DNA from: Hemibagrus wyckioides
Taxonomy: Eukaryota > Chordata > Actinopteri > Siluriformes > Bagridae
DNA length: 64,000 nucleotides
NCBI RefSeq assembly: GCF_019097595.1
Contig: NC_080731.1
Coordinates: 18,888,071 to 18,952,070 of the forward strand
Direction of reading: 5' to 3'
The first letter of the stretch is position 1. The number at the start of each line of letters is the position of its first letter. Under the pieces are notes generated by a model. It saw nothing but the letters and a program-made list of their open reading frames with translations, made no database searches and was not told the DNA's origin. A program made the translations under genes and the position numbers. Of this stretch, positions 1 through 14,560 are shown piece after piece.

Positions 1-2512
1 ACATTATTGTGTACATTATTGTGTTATGTACATTATTGTGTTATGTACATTATTGTGTTGTGTACATTATTGTGTTATGTACATTATTGTGTACATTATT
101 GTGTTATGTACATTATTGTGTACATTATTGTGTTATGTACATTATTGTGTTATGTACATTATTGTGTTGTGTACATTATTGTGTTATGTACATTATTGTG
201 TACATTATTGTGTCGTGTACATTGTTGTGTTATGTACATTATTGTGTTATGTACATTATTGTGTTATGTACATTATTGTGTTATGTACATTATTGTGTAC
301 ATTATTGTGTCGTGTACATTGTTGTGTTATGTACATTATTGTGTTATGTACATTATTGTGTTATGTACATTATTGTGTTGTGTACATTATTGTGTTGTGT
401 TCATTGTTGTGTTATGTACATTATTGTGTTATGTACATTATTGTGTTATGTACATTATTGTGTACATTATTGTGTTATGTACATTATTGTGTTGTGTAAA
501 TTATTGTGCTATGTACATTATTGTGTACATTATTGTGTTGTGTACATTATTGTGTTATGTACATTATTGTGTTCTGTACATTATTGTGTTGTGTATATTA
601 TTGTGTTATGTACATTATTGTGTTAAGTAAATTATTGTGTTATGTACATTATTGTGTACATTATTGTGTTATGTACATTATTGTGTTGTGTACATTATTG
701 TGTTATGTACATTATTGTGTTATGTACATTATTGTTTACATTATTGTGTCGTGTACATTGTTGTGTTATGTACATTATTGTGTTGTGTACATTATTGTGT
801 TGTGTTCATTGTTGTGTTATGTACATTATTGTGTTATGTACATTATTGTGTTATGTACATTATTGTGTACATTATTGTGTTATGTACATTATTGTGTTGT
901 GTACATTATTGTGCTATGTACATTATTGTGTACATTATTGTGTTGTGTACATTATTGTGTTGTGTACATTATTGTGTTATGTACATTATTGTGTTCTGTA
1001 CATTATTGTGTTGTGTATATTATTGTGTTATGTACATTATTGTGTTAAGTACATTATTGTGTTATGTACATTATTGTGTACATTATTGTGTTATGTACAT
1101 TATTGTGTTGTGTACATTATTGTGTTATGTACATTATTGTGTACATTATTGTGTTGTGTACATTATTGTGTTATGTACATTATTGTGTTGTGTACATTAT
1201 TGTATTATGTACATTATTGTGTACATTATAGTGTTATGTACATTATTGTGTTGTGTTCATTGTTGTGTTATGTACATTACTGTGTTATGTACATTATTGT
1301 GTTATGTACATTATTGTGTTGTGTACATTATTGTGTTGTGTACATTATTGTGTTATGTACATTAATGTGTTGTGTACATTATTGTGTTATGTACATTATT
1401 GTGTTGTGTACATTATTGTGTTATGTACATTATTGTGTTGTGTCCATTATTGTGTTATGTACATAATTGTGTTGTGTACATTATTGTGTTATGTACATTA
1501 TTGTGTTATGTACATTATTGTGTACATTATTGTGTTGTGTACATTATTGTGTTAAGTACATTATTGTGTTATGTACATTGTTTTGTTGCGTACATTGTTG
1601 TGTTATGTACATTATTGTGTTGTGTTCATTGTTGTGTTATGTACATTATTGTGTTATGTACATTATTGTGTTATGTACATTATTGTGTACATTATTGTGT
1701 TGTGTACATTATTGTGTTGTGTACATTATTGTGTTATGTACATTATTGTGTACATTATTGTGTTGTGTACATTATTGTGTTATGTACATTATTGTGTTGT
1801 GGACATTATTGTGTTATGTACATTATTGTGTTGTGTACATTATTGTGTTATGTACATTATTGTGTACATTATTGTGTTATGTACATTATTGTGTTGTGTA
1901 CATTATTGTGTTATGTACATTATTGTGTTAAGTACATTATTGTGTTATGTACATTGTTTTGTTGCGTACATTGTTGTGTTATGTACATTATTCTGTTGTG
2001 TACATTATTGTGTTATGTACATTATTGTGTTGTGTACATTATTGTGTTATGTACATTATTGTGTTGTGTACATTATTGTATTATGTACATTATTGTGTAC
2101 ATTATTGTGTTATGTACATTATTGTGTTGTGTTCATTGTTGTGTTATGTACATTACTGTGTTATGTACATTATTGTGTTATGTACATTATTGTGTACATT
2201 ATTGTGTTATGTACATTATTGTGTTGTGTACATTATTGTGTTATGTACATTATTGTGTACATTATTGTGTTATTTACATTATTGTGTTGTGTACATTATT
2301 GTGTTATGTACATTATTGTGTAAATTATTGTGTACATTATTGTGTTATGTACATTGTTGTGTTATGTACATTATTGTGTTATGTACATTATTGTGTACAT
2401 TATTGTGTTGTGTACATTGTTGTGTTATGTACATTATTGTGTACATTATTGTGTACATTATTGTGTTATGTACATTATTGTGTACATTATTGTGTACATT
2501 ATTGTGTTATGT

Positions 2513-2536
2513 ACATTATTGTGTACACAATAATGT
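2513..2536. repeat. 24-bp perfect palindrome from one inverted monomer
   Basis: The array runs into a single reverse-oriented monomer (TACACAATAATG) and then resumes forward. With its left neighbour this forms a perfect 24-bp inverted repeat with no spacer, centred on GTAC. It could form a cruciform. Confidence 0.9.
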
Positions 2537-4381
2537 GTACATTATTGTGTTATGTACATTATTGTGTACATTATTGTGTACATTATTGTGTTGTGTACAT
2601 TATTGTATTATGTACATTATTGTGTTATGTACATTATTGTGTACATTATTGTGTTATGTACATTATTGTGTACATTATTGTGTTGTGTACATTATTGTGT
2701 TGTGTACATTATTGTGTTGTGTACATTGTTGTGTTATGTACATTGTTGTGTTATGTACATTATTGTGTTATGTACATTATTGTATACATTATTGTGTTAT
2801 GTACATTATTGTGTACATTATTGTGTTATGTACATTATTGTGTTGTGTACATTATTGTGTTATGTACATTATTGTGTACATTATTGTGTACATTATTGTG
2901 TTATGTACATTATTGTGTACATTATTGTGTACATTATTGTGTTATGTACATTATTGTGTACATTATTGTGTACATTATTGTGTTATGTACATTATTGTGA
3001 TATGTACATTATTGTGTACATTATTGTGTACATTATTGTGTTATGTACATTATTGTGTTATGTACATTATTGTGTACATTATTGTGTACGTTATTGTGTT
3101 ATGTACATTATTGTGTTATGTACATTATTGTGTACATTATTGTGTACATTATTGTGTTATGTACATTATTGTGTTATGTACATTATTGTGTACATTACTG
3201 TGTTGTGTACATTATTGTGTTATGTACATTATTGTGTTATGTACATTATTGTGTACATTATTGTGTTGTGTACATTATTGTATTATGTACATTATTGTGT
3301 TATATACATTATTGTGTACATTATTGTGTTATGTACATTATTGTGTTGTGTACATTGTTGTTTTATGTACATTCTTGTGTTATGTACATTATTGTGTAAT
3401 GTACATTATTGTGTACATTATTGTGTACATTATTGTGTTATGTACATTATTGTGTTGTGTACATTCTAGTGTTATGTACATTATTGTGTTATGTACATTA
3501 TTGTGTACATTATTGTGTTATGTACATTATTGTGTTGTGTACATTGTAGTGTTATGTACATTATTGTGTTATGTACATTATTGTGTACATTATTGTGTTG
3601 TGTACATTATTGTGTTATATACATTATTGTGTTATGTACATTATTGTGTTATGTACATTATTGTGTTGTGTACATTGTAGTGTTATGTACATTATTGTGT
3701 TATGTACATTATTGTGTACATTATTGTGTTGTGTACATTATTGTGTTATGTACATTATTGTGTTGTGTACATTATTGTGTTATGTACATTATTGTGTTGT
3801 GTACATTCTTGTGTTATGTACATTATTGTGTGGTGTACATTATTGTGTTATGTACATTATTGTGTTGTGCACATTATTGTGTTATGTACATTATTGTGTA
3901 CATTATTGTGTTATGTACATTATTGTGTTGTGTTCATTCTTGTGTTATGTACATTATTGTGTTATGTACATTATTGTGTTGTGTACATTGTAGTGTTATG
4001 TACATTATTGTGTTATGTACATTATTGTGTACATTATTGTGTGGTGTACATTATTGTGTTATGTACATTATTGTGTTGTGTACATTATTGTGTTATGTAC
4101 ATTATTGTGTACTTTATTGTGTTGTGTACATTATTGTGTTATGTACATTATTGTGTTGTGTACATTATTGTGTTATGTACATTATTGTGTTGTGTACATT
4201 ATTGTGTTATGTACATTATTGTGTACATTATTGTGTACATTATTGTGTTATGTACATTATTGTGTACATTATTGTGTTGTGTACATTGTTGTGTTATGTA
4301 CATTATTGTGTACATTATTGTGTACATTATTGTGTTATGTACATTATTGTGTACATTATTGTGTACATTATTGTGTTATGT

Positions 4382-4405
4382 ACATTATTGTGTACACAAT
4401 AATGT
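4382..4405. repeat. 24-bp perfect palindrome from one inverted monomer
   Basis: The structure is the same as at 2513: forward monomer, one inverted TACACAATAATG monomer, then forward array again. Confidence 0.9.
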
Positions 4406-5529
4406 GTACATTATTGTGTTATGTACATTATTGTGTACATTATTGTGTACATTATTGTGTTGTGTACATTATTGTATTATGTACATTATTGTGTTATGTA
4501 CATTATTGTGTACATTATTGTGTTATGTACATTATTGTGTACATTATTGTGTTGTGTACATTATTGTGTTAAGTACATTATTGTGTTATGTACATTGTTT
4601 TGTTGCGTACATTGTTGTGTTATGTACATTATTGTGTTGTGTTCATTGTTGTGTTATGTACATTATTGTGTTATGTACATTATTGTGTTATGTACATTAT
4701 TGTGTACATTATTGTGTTGTGTACATTATTGTGTTGTGTACATTATTGTGTTATGTACATTATTGTGTACATTATTGTGTTGTGTACATTATTGTGTTAT
4801 GTACATTATTGTGTTGTGGACATTATTGTGTTATGTACATTATTGTGTTGTGTACATTATTGTGTTATGTACATTATTGTGTACATTATTGTGTTATGTA
4901 CATTATTGTGTTGTGTACATTATTGTGTTATGTACATTATTGTGTTAAGTACATTATTGTGTTATGTACATTGTTTTGTTGCGTACATTGTTGTGTTATG
5001 TACATTATTCTGTTGTGTACATTATTGTGTTATGTACATTATTGTGTTGTGTACATTATTGTGTTATGTACATTATTGTGTTGTGTACATTATTGTATTA
5101 TGTACATTATTGTGTACATTATTGTGTTATGTACATTATTGTGTTGTGTTCATTGTTGTGTTATGTACATTACTGTGTTATGTACATTATTGTGTTATGT
5201 ACATTATTGTGTACATTATTGTGTTATGTACATTATTGTGTTGTGTACATTATTGTGTTATGTACATTATTGTGTACATTATTGTGTTATTTACATTATT
5301 GTGTTGTGTACATTATTGTGTTATGTACATTATTGTGTAAATTATTGTGTACATTATTGTGTTATGTACATTGTTGTGTTATGTACATTATTGTGTTATG
5401 TACATTATTGTGTACATTATTGTGTTGTGTACATTGTTGTGTTATGTACATTATTGTGTACATTATTGTGTACATTATTGTGTTATGTACATTATTGTGT
5501 ACATTATTGTGTACATTATTGTGTTATGT

Positions 5530-5553
5530 ACATTATTGTGTACACAATAATGT
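5530..5553. repeat. 24-bp perfect palindrome from one inverted monomer
   Basis: This is the 3017-bp-offset copy of the palindrome at 2513 and has the same flanks. Confidence 0.9.
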
Positions 5554-7398
5554 GTACATTATTGTGTTATGTACATTATTGTGTACATTATTGTGTACAT
5601 TATTGTGTTGTGTACATTATTGTATTATGTACATTATTGTGTTATGTACATTATTGTGTACATTATTGTGTTATGTACATTATTGTGTACATTATTGTGT
5701 TGTGTACATTATTGTGTTGTGTACATTATTGTGTTGTGTACATTGTTGTGTTATGTACATTGTTGTGTTATGTACATTATTGTGTTATGTACATTATTGT
5801 ATACATTATTGTGTTATGTACATTATTGTGTACATTATTGTGTTATGTACATTATTGTGTTGTGTACATTATTGTGTTATGTACATTATTGTGTACATTA
5901 TTGTGTACATTATTGTGTTATGTACATTATTGTGTACATTATTGTGTACATTATTGTGTTATGTACATTATTGTGTACATTATTGTGTACATTATTGTGT
6001 TATGTACATTATTGTGATATGTACATTATTGTGTACATTATTGTGTACATTATTGTGTTATGTACATTATTGTGTTATGTACATTATTGTGTACATTATT
6101 GTGTACGTTATTGTGTTATGTACATTATTGTGTTATGTACATTATTGTGTACATTATTGTGTACATTATTGTGTTATGTACATTATTGTGTTATGTACAT
6201 TATTGTGTACATTACTGTGTTGTGTACATTATTGTGTTATGTACATTATTGTGTTATGTACATTATTGTGTACATTATTGTGTTGTGTACATTATTGTAT
6301 TATGTACATTATTGTGTTATATACATTATTGTGTACATTATTGTGTTATGTACATTATTGTGTTGTGTACATTGTTGTTTTATGTACATTCTTGTGTTAT
6401 GTACATTATTGTGTAATGTACATTATTGTGTACATTATTGTGTACATTATTGTGTTATGTACATTATTGTGTTGTGTACATTCTAGTGTTATGTACATTA
6501 TTGTGTTATGTACATTATTGTGTACATTATTGTGTTATGTACATTATTGTGTTGTGTACATTGTAGTGTTATGTACATTATTGTGTTATGTACATTATTG
6601 TGTACATTATTGTGTTGTGTACATTATTGTGTTATATACATTATTGTGTTATGTACATTATTGTGTTATGTACATTATTGTGTTGTGTACATTGTAGTGT
6701 TATGTACATTATTGTGTTATGTACATTATTGTGTACATTATTGTGTTGTGTACATTATTGTGTTATGTACATTATTGTGTTGTGTACATTATTGTGTTAT
6801 GTACATTATTGTGTTGTGTACATTCTTGTGTTATGTACATTATTGTGTGGTGTACATTATTGTGTTATGTACATTATTGTGTTGTGCACATTATTGTGTT
6901 ATGTACATTATTGTGTACATTATTGTGTTATGTACATTATTGTGTTGTGTTCATTCTTGTGTTATGTACATTATTGTGTTATGTACATTATTGTGTTGTG
7001 TACATTGTAGTGTTATGTACATTATTGTGTTATGTACATTATTGTGTACATTATTGTGTGGTGTACATTATTGTGTTATGTACATTATTGTGTTGTGTAC
7101 ATTATTGTGTTATGTACATTATTGTGTACTTTATTGTGTTGTGTACATTATTGTGTTATGTACATTATTGTGTTGTGTACATTATTGTGTTATGTACATT
7201 ATTGTGTTGTGTACATTATTGTGTTATGTACATTATTGTGTACATTATTGTGTACATTATTGTGTTATGTACATTATTGTGTACATTATTGTGTTGTGTA
7301 CATTGTTGTGTTATGTACATTATTGTGTACATTATTGTGTACATTATTGTGTTATGTACATTATTGTGTACATTATTGTGTACATTATTGTGTTATGT

Positions 7399-7422
7399 AC
7401 ATTATTGTGTACACAATAATGT
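7399..7422. repeat. 24-bp perfect palindrome from one inverted monomer
   Basis: This is the 3017-bp-offset copy of the palindrome at 4382. Confidence 0.9.
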
Positions 7423-10184
7423 GTACATTATTGTGTTATGTACATTATTGTGTACATTATTGTGTACATTATTGTGTTGTGTACATTATTGTGTTATGTA
7501 CATTATTGTGTACATTATTGTGTTATGTACATTATTGTGTACATTATTGTGTTGTGTACATTATTGTGTTGTGTACATTGTTGTGTTATGTACATCGTTG
7601 TGTTATGTACATTATTGTGTTATGTACATTATTGTATACATTATTGTGTTATGTACATTATTGTGTTATGTACATTATTGTGTACATTATTGTGTTATGT
7701 ACATTATTGTGTTGTGTACATTATTGTGTTATGTACATTATTGTGTACATTATTGTGTACATTATTGTGTTATGTACATTATTGTGTACATTATTGTGTA
7801 CATTATTGTGTTATGTACATTATTGTGTTCATTATTGTGTACATTATTGTGTTATGTACATTATTGTGATATGTACATTATTGTGTACATTATTGTGTAC
7901 ATTATTGTGTTATGTACATTATTGTGTTATGTACATTATTGTGTACATTATTGTGTACATTATTGTGTTATGTACATTATTGTGTTATGTACATTATTGT
8001 GTACATTATTGTGTACATTATTGTGTTATGTACATTCTTGTGTACATTACTGTGTTGTGTACATTATTGTGTTATGTACATTATTGTGTTATGTACATTA
8101 TTGTGTACATTATTGTGTTGTGTACATTATTGTATTATGTACATTATTGTGTTATGTACATTATTGTGTACATTATTGTGTTATGTACATTATTGTGTTG
8201 TGTACATTGTTGTTTTATGTACATTCTTGTGTTATGTACATTATTGTGTAATGTACATTATTGTGTACATTATTGTGTACATTATTGTGTTATGTACATT
8301 ATTGTGTTGTGTACATTCTAGTGTTATGTACATTATTGTGTTATGTACATTATTGTGTACATTATTGTCTTATGTACATTATTGTGTTGTGTACATTGTA
8401 GTGTTATGTACATTATTGTGTTATGTACATTATTGTGTACATTATTGTGTTGTGTACATTATTGTGTTATGTACATTATTGTGTTGTGTACATTATTGTG
8501 TTATGTACATTATTGTGTTGTGTACATTCTTGTGTTATGTACATTATTGTGTTGTGTACATTATTGTGTTATGTACATTATTGTGTTGTGTACATTATTG
8601 TGTTATGTACATTATTGTGTACATTATTGTGTTATGTACATTATTGTGTTGTGTTCATTCTTGTGTTATGTACATTATTGTGTTATGTACATTATTGTGT
8701 TATGTACATTATTGTGTTGTGTACATTGTAGTGTTATGTACATTATTGTGTTATGTACATTATTGTGTACATTATTGTGTTGTGTACATTATTGTGTTAT
8801 GTACATTATTGTGTTATGTACATTGTTTTGTTGCGTACATTGTTGTGTTATGTACATTATTGTGTTGTGTACATTCTTGTGTTATGTACATTATTGTGTT
8901 GTGTACATTATTGTGTTATGTACATTATTGTGTACATTATTGTGTTATGTACATTATTGTGTTGTGTTCATTGTTGTGTTATGTACATTATTGTGTTGTG
9001 TACATTATTGTGTTATGTACATTATTGTGTACATTATTGTGTTATGTACATTATTGTGTTGTGTTCATTGTTGTGTTATGTACATTATTGTGTTATGTAT
9101 ATTATTGTGTTATGTACATTATTGTGTTGTGTACATTGTAGTGTTATGTACATTATTGTGTTATGTACATTATTGTGTACATTATTGTGTTGTGTACATT
9201 ATTGTGTTAAGTACATTATTGTGTTATGTACATTGTTTTGTTGCGTACATTGTTGTGTTATGTACATTATTGTGTTGTGTTCATTGTTGTGTTATGTACA
9301 TTATTGTGTTATGTACATTATTGTGTTATGTACATTATTGTGTACATTATTGTGTTGTGTACATTATTGTGTTGTGTACATTATTGTGTTATGTACATTA
9401 TTGTGTACATTATTGTGGTGTGTACATTATTGTGTTATGTACATTATTGTGTTGTGTACATTATTGTGTTATGTACATTATTGTGTTGTGTACATTATTG
9501 TGTTATGTACATTATTGTGTACATTATTGTGTTATGTACATTATTGTGTTGTGTACATTATTGTGTTATGTACATTATTGTGTTAAGTACATTATTGTGT
9601 TATGTACATTGTTTTGTTGCGTACATTGTTGTGTTATGTACATTATTGTGTTGTGTACATTATTGTGTTATGTACATTATTGTGTTGTGTACATTATTGT
9701 GTTATGTACATTATTGTGTTGTGTACATTATTGTATTATGTACATTATTGTGTACATTATTGTGTTATGTACATTATTGTGTTGTGTTCATTGTTGTGTT
9801 ATGTACATTACTGTGTTATGTAAATTATTGTGTTATGTACATTATTGTGTACATTATTGTGTTATGTACATTATTGTGTTGTGTACATTATTGTGTTATG
9901 TACATTATTGTGTACATTATTGTGTTGTGTACATTATTGTGTTATGTACATTATTGTGTTGTGTACATTATTGTGTTATGTACATTATTGTGTACATTAT
10001 TGTGTACATTATTGTGTTATGTACATTGTTGTGTTATGTACATTATTGTGTTATGTACATTATTGTGTACATTATTGTGTTGTGTACATTGTTGTGTTAT
10101 GTACATTATTGTGTACATTATTGTGTACATTATTGTGTTATGTACATTATTGTGTACATTATTGTGTACATTATTGTGTTATGT

Positions 10185-10208
10185 ACATTATTGTGTACAC
10201 AATAATGT
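10185..10208. repeat. 24-bp perfect palindrome from one inverted monomer
   Basis: The same 24-bp perfect inverted repeat sits in a context resembling the earlier copies: a run of 12-mers precedes it and a TTATG unit follows. Confidence 0.9.
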
Positions 10209-10862
10209 GTACATTATTGTGTTATGTACATTATTGTGTACATTATTGTGTACATTATTGTGTTGTGTACATTATTGTGTTATGTACATTATTGTGTTAT
10301 GTACATTATTGTGTACATTATTGTGTTATGTACATTATTGTGTTGTGTACATTGTTGTTTTATGTACATTCTTGTGTTATGTACATTATTGTGTTATGTA
10401 CATTATTGTGTACATTATTGTGTTATGTACATTATTGTGTACATTATTGTGTTGTGTACATTATTGTGTGGTGTACATTATTGTGTTATGTACATTATTG
10501 TGTTGTGTACATTGTTGTGTTATGTACATTATTGTGTTATGTACATTATTGTATACATTATTGTGTTATGTACATTATTGTGTTATGTACATTATTGTGT
10601 TATGTACATTATTGTGTACATTATTGTGTTATGTACATTATTGTGTTGTGTACATTGTAGTGTTATGTACATTATTGTGTTATGTACATTATTGTGTTGT
10701 GTACATTATTGTGTTATGTACATTATTGTGTACATTATTGTGTTATGTACATTATTGTGTTATGTACATTATTGTGTTTTGTACATTATTGTGTACATTA
10801 TTGTATTATGTACATTATTGTGTTATGTACATTATTGTGTTGTGTACATTGTTGTGTTATGT

Positions 10863-10886
10863 ACATTATTGTGTACACAATAATGT
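10863..10886. repeat. 24-bp perfect palindrome from one inverted monomer
   Basis: The same palindrome is followed within about 20 bases by the rare tail variant TTATTATGTTATG. A block rich in 17-base TTGTG units starts just after it. Confidence 0.9.
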
Positions 10887-11704
10887 GTACATTATTGTGT
10901 TATTATGTTATGTACATTGTTGTGTTGTGTACATTATTGTGTTGTGTACATTATTGTGTTGTGTACATTGTTGTGTTGTGTACATTATTGTGTTGTGTAC
11001 ATTGTTGTGTTGTGTACATTATTGTGTTGTGTACATTATTGTGTTGTGTACATTGTTGTGTTGTGTACATTATTGTGTTGTGTACATTGTTGTGTTATGT
11101 ACATTATTGTGTTGTGTACATTATTGTGTTGTGTACATTATTGTGTTATGTACATTATTGTGTTGTGTACATTGTTGTGTTGTGTACATTGTTGTGTTGT
11201 GTACATTATTGTGTTGTGTACATTGTTGTGTTGTGTACATTGTTGTGTTATGTACAATATTGTGTTGTGTACATTATTGTGTTATGTACATTATTGTGTT
11301 GTGTACATTGTTGTGTTGTGTACATTGTTGTGTTATGTACATTATTGTGTTGTGTACATTATTGTGTACATTACTGTGTACATTATTGTGTTATGTACAT
11401 TATTGTGTTGTGTACATTATTGTGTTGTGTACATTATTGTGTTATGTACATTATTGTGATATGTACATTATTGTGTACATTATTGTGTTATGTACATTAT
11501 TGTGTTGTGTACATTATTGTGTTATGTACATTATTGTGTTATGTACATTATTGTGTACATTATTGTGTTGTGTACATTGTTGTGTTATGTACATTATTGT
11601 GTTATGTACATTATTGTGTTGTGTACATTATTGTGTACATTATTGTATTATGTACATTATTGTGTTATGTACATTATTGTGTTGTGTACATTATTGTGTT
11701 ATGT

Positions 11705-11728
11705 ACATTATTGTGTACACAATAATGT
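11705..11728. repeat. 24-bp perfect palindrome from one inverted monomer
   Basis: The same palindrome is again followed by TTATTATGTTATG, so 10863 and 11705 look like two copies of one higher-order junction about 842 bases apart. It is the last palindrome I found; none was seen in array B. Confidence 0.9.
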
Positions 11729-12964
11729 GTACATTATTGTGTTATTATGTTATGTACATTGTTGTGTTGTGTACATTATTGTGTTGTGTACATTATTGTG
11801 TTGTGTACATTGTTGTGTTGTGTACATTATTGTGTTGTGTACATTATTGTGTTATGTACATTGTTGTGTTATGTACATTATTGTGTTGTGTACATTGTTG
11901 TGTTGTGTCCATTATTGTGTTATGTACATTATTGTGTTGTGTACATTATTGTGTTGTGTACATTATTGTGTTATGTACATTGTTGTGTTGTGTACATTAT
12001 TGTGTTGTGTACATTATTGTGTTATGTACATTGTTGTGTTATGTACATTATTGTGTTGTGTACATTGTTGTGTTGTGTCCATTATTGTTTTATGTACATT
12101 ATTGTGTTGTGTACATTGTTTTGTTGTGTACATTGTTGTGTTATGTACATTATTGTGTTGTGTACATTGTTGTGTTATGTACATTGTTGTGTTGTGTACA
12201 TTATTGTGTTGTGTACATTGTTGTGTTGTGTACATTATTGTGTTGTGTACATTATTGTGTTGTGTACATTATTGTGTTATGTACATTGTTGTGTTGTGTA
12301 CATTATTGTGTTGTGTACATTATTGTGTTGTGTACATTATTGTGTACATTATTGTGTTATGTACATTATTGTGTTGTGTACATTATTGTGTTATGTACAT
12401 TATTGTGTTATGTACATTATTGTGTACATTATTGTATTATGTACATTATTGTGTTATGTACATTATTGTGTTGTGTACATTGTTGTGTTGTGTACATTAT
12501 TGTGTTGTGTACATTGTTGTGTTGTGTACATTATTGTGTTGTGTACATTGTTGTGTTGTGTACATTATTGTGTTGTGTACATTGTTGTGTTGTGTACATT
12601 GTTGTGTTATGTACATTATTGTGTTGTGTACATTGTTGTGTTGTGTACATTATTGTGTTGTGTACATTGTTGTGTTGTGTACATTGTTGTGTTATGTACA
12701 TTATTGTGTTATGTACATTATTGTGTTATGTACATTATTGTGTTGTGTACATTATTGTGTACATTATTGTGTTATGTACATTATTGTGTTGTGTACATTA
12801 TTGTGTTATGTACATTATTGTGTTATGTACATTATTGTGTACATTATTGTATTATGTACATTATTGTGTTATGTACATTATTGTGTTGTGTACATTATTG
12901 TGTTATGTACATTATTGTGTTATGTACATTATTGTGTACATTATTGTATTATGTACATTATTGT

Positions 12965-14560
12965 GTTATTATGTTATGTACATTTTTGTGTTGTGTACAT
13001 TATTGTGTTGTGTACATTATTGTGTTGTGTACATTGTTGTGTTATGTACATTATTGTGTTATGTACATTATTGTGTTGTGTACATTGTTTTGTTGTGTAC
13101 ATTATTGTGTTGTGTACATTGTTGTGTTGTGTACATTATTGTGTTATGTACATTATTGTGTTGTGTACATTGTTTTGTTGTGTACATTGTTGTGTTATGT
13201 ACATTATTGTGTTATGTACATTATTGTGTTGTGTACATTGTTGTGTTATGTACATTATTGTGTTGTGTACATTGTTGTGTTATGTACATTATTGTGTTGT
13301 GTACATTATTGTTTTGTGTACATTATTGTGTTGTGTACATTATTGTGTTGTGTACATTATTGTGTTATGTACATTATTGTGTTGTGTACATTATTGTGTT
13401 GTGTACATTGTTGTGTTGTGTACATTATTGTGTTGTGTACATTATTGTGTTATGTACATTATTGTGTTGTGTACATTATTGTGTTGTGTACATTGTTGTG
13501 TTGTGTACATTATTGTGTTATGTACATTATTGTGTTGTGTACATTATTGTGTTATGTACATTATTGTGTTGTGTACATTATTGTGTTGTGTACATTATTG
13601 TGTTATGTACATTATTGTGTTGTGTACATTGTTGTGTTGTGTACATTATTGTGTTGTGTGCATTATTGTGTTATGTACATTATTGTGTTGTGTACATTAT
13701 TGTGTTATGTACATTATTGTGTTGTGTACATTATTGTGTTATGTACATTATTGTGTTGTGTACATTATTGTGTTATGTACATTATTGTGTTGTGTACATT
13801 GTTGTGTTATGTACATTATTGTGTTGTGTACATTGTTGTGTTATGTACATTATTGTGTTGTGTACATTATTGTGTTGTGTACATTATTGTGTTATGTACA
13901 TTATTGTGTTGTGTACATTATTGTGTTATGTACATTATTGTGTTGTGTACATTGTTGTGTTATGTACATTATTGTGTTGTGTACATTGTTGTGTTATGTA
14001 CATTGTTGTGTTGTGTACATTATTGTGTTGTGTGCATTATTGTGTTATGTACATTATTGTGTTGTGTACATTATTGTGTTATGTACATTATTGTGTTGTG
14101 TACATTATTGTGTTATGTACATTATTGTGTTGTGTACATTGTTGTGTTATGTACATTATTGTGTTGTGTACATTATTGTGTTACGTACATTATTGTGTTG
14201 TGTACATTGTTGTGTTATGTACATTATTGTGTTGTGTACATTATTGTGTTGTGTACATTGTTGTGTTATGTACACTATTGTATTGTGTACATTATTGTGT
14301 TGTGTACATTGTTGTGTTATGTACACTATTGTATTGTGTACATTATTGTGTTGTGTACATTATTGTGTTGTGTACATTATTGTGTTGTGTACATTGTTGT
14401 GTTGTGTACATTATTGTGTTATGTACATTATGGTGTTGTGTACATTATTGTGTTATGTACATTGTTGTGTTTTGTACATTGTTGTGTTGTGTACATTATT
14501 GTGTTGTGTACATTATTGTGTTATGTACATTATGGTGTTGTGTACATTATTGTGTTATGT
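12965..14560 (+). repeat. Sub-block made only of 17-bp units
   Basis: From the TTATTATGTTATG variant at about 12966 to the first 12-mer junction near 14568, I see only 17-base units, with many TTGTG tails and ATTGTTGTG cores. Elsewhere in the array 12- and 17-base units alternate every few units. The block is a compositional domain of the array, not a gene. Confidence 0.75.

Larger units (their letters stand above)
1490..7490 (+). repeat. 3017-bp tandem higher-order repeat (two copies)
   Basis: The block at about 1490-4506 recurs at about 4507-7490 with a constant offset of 3017 bases. Rare variants recur at that offset: GTTTTGTTGCG at 1578 and 4595, a second one at 1954 and 4971, the inverted-monomer palindromes at 2513 and 5530 and at 4382 and 7399, and the TTCTAGTG variant at 3467 and 6484. 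Long conceptual translations within the two copies are identical residue for residue, so the copies are nearly or fully identical. The right copy diverges near 7490. This is either a very recent unequal exchange or an assembly duplication. Confidence 0.9.

Noticed and set aside
12014..12235. Minus-strand open frame of 73 codons in array A
   Set aside because: It is low-complexity Thr/Gln/Asn/Tyr sequence from the reverse complement of the monomers, in a block that happens to lack TAA in that frame.
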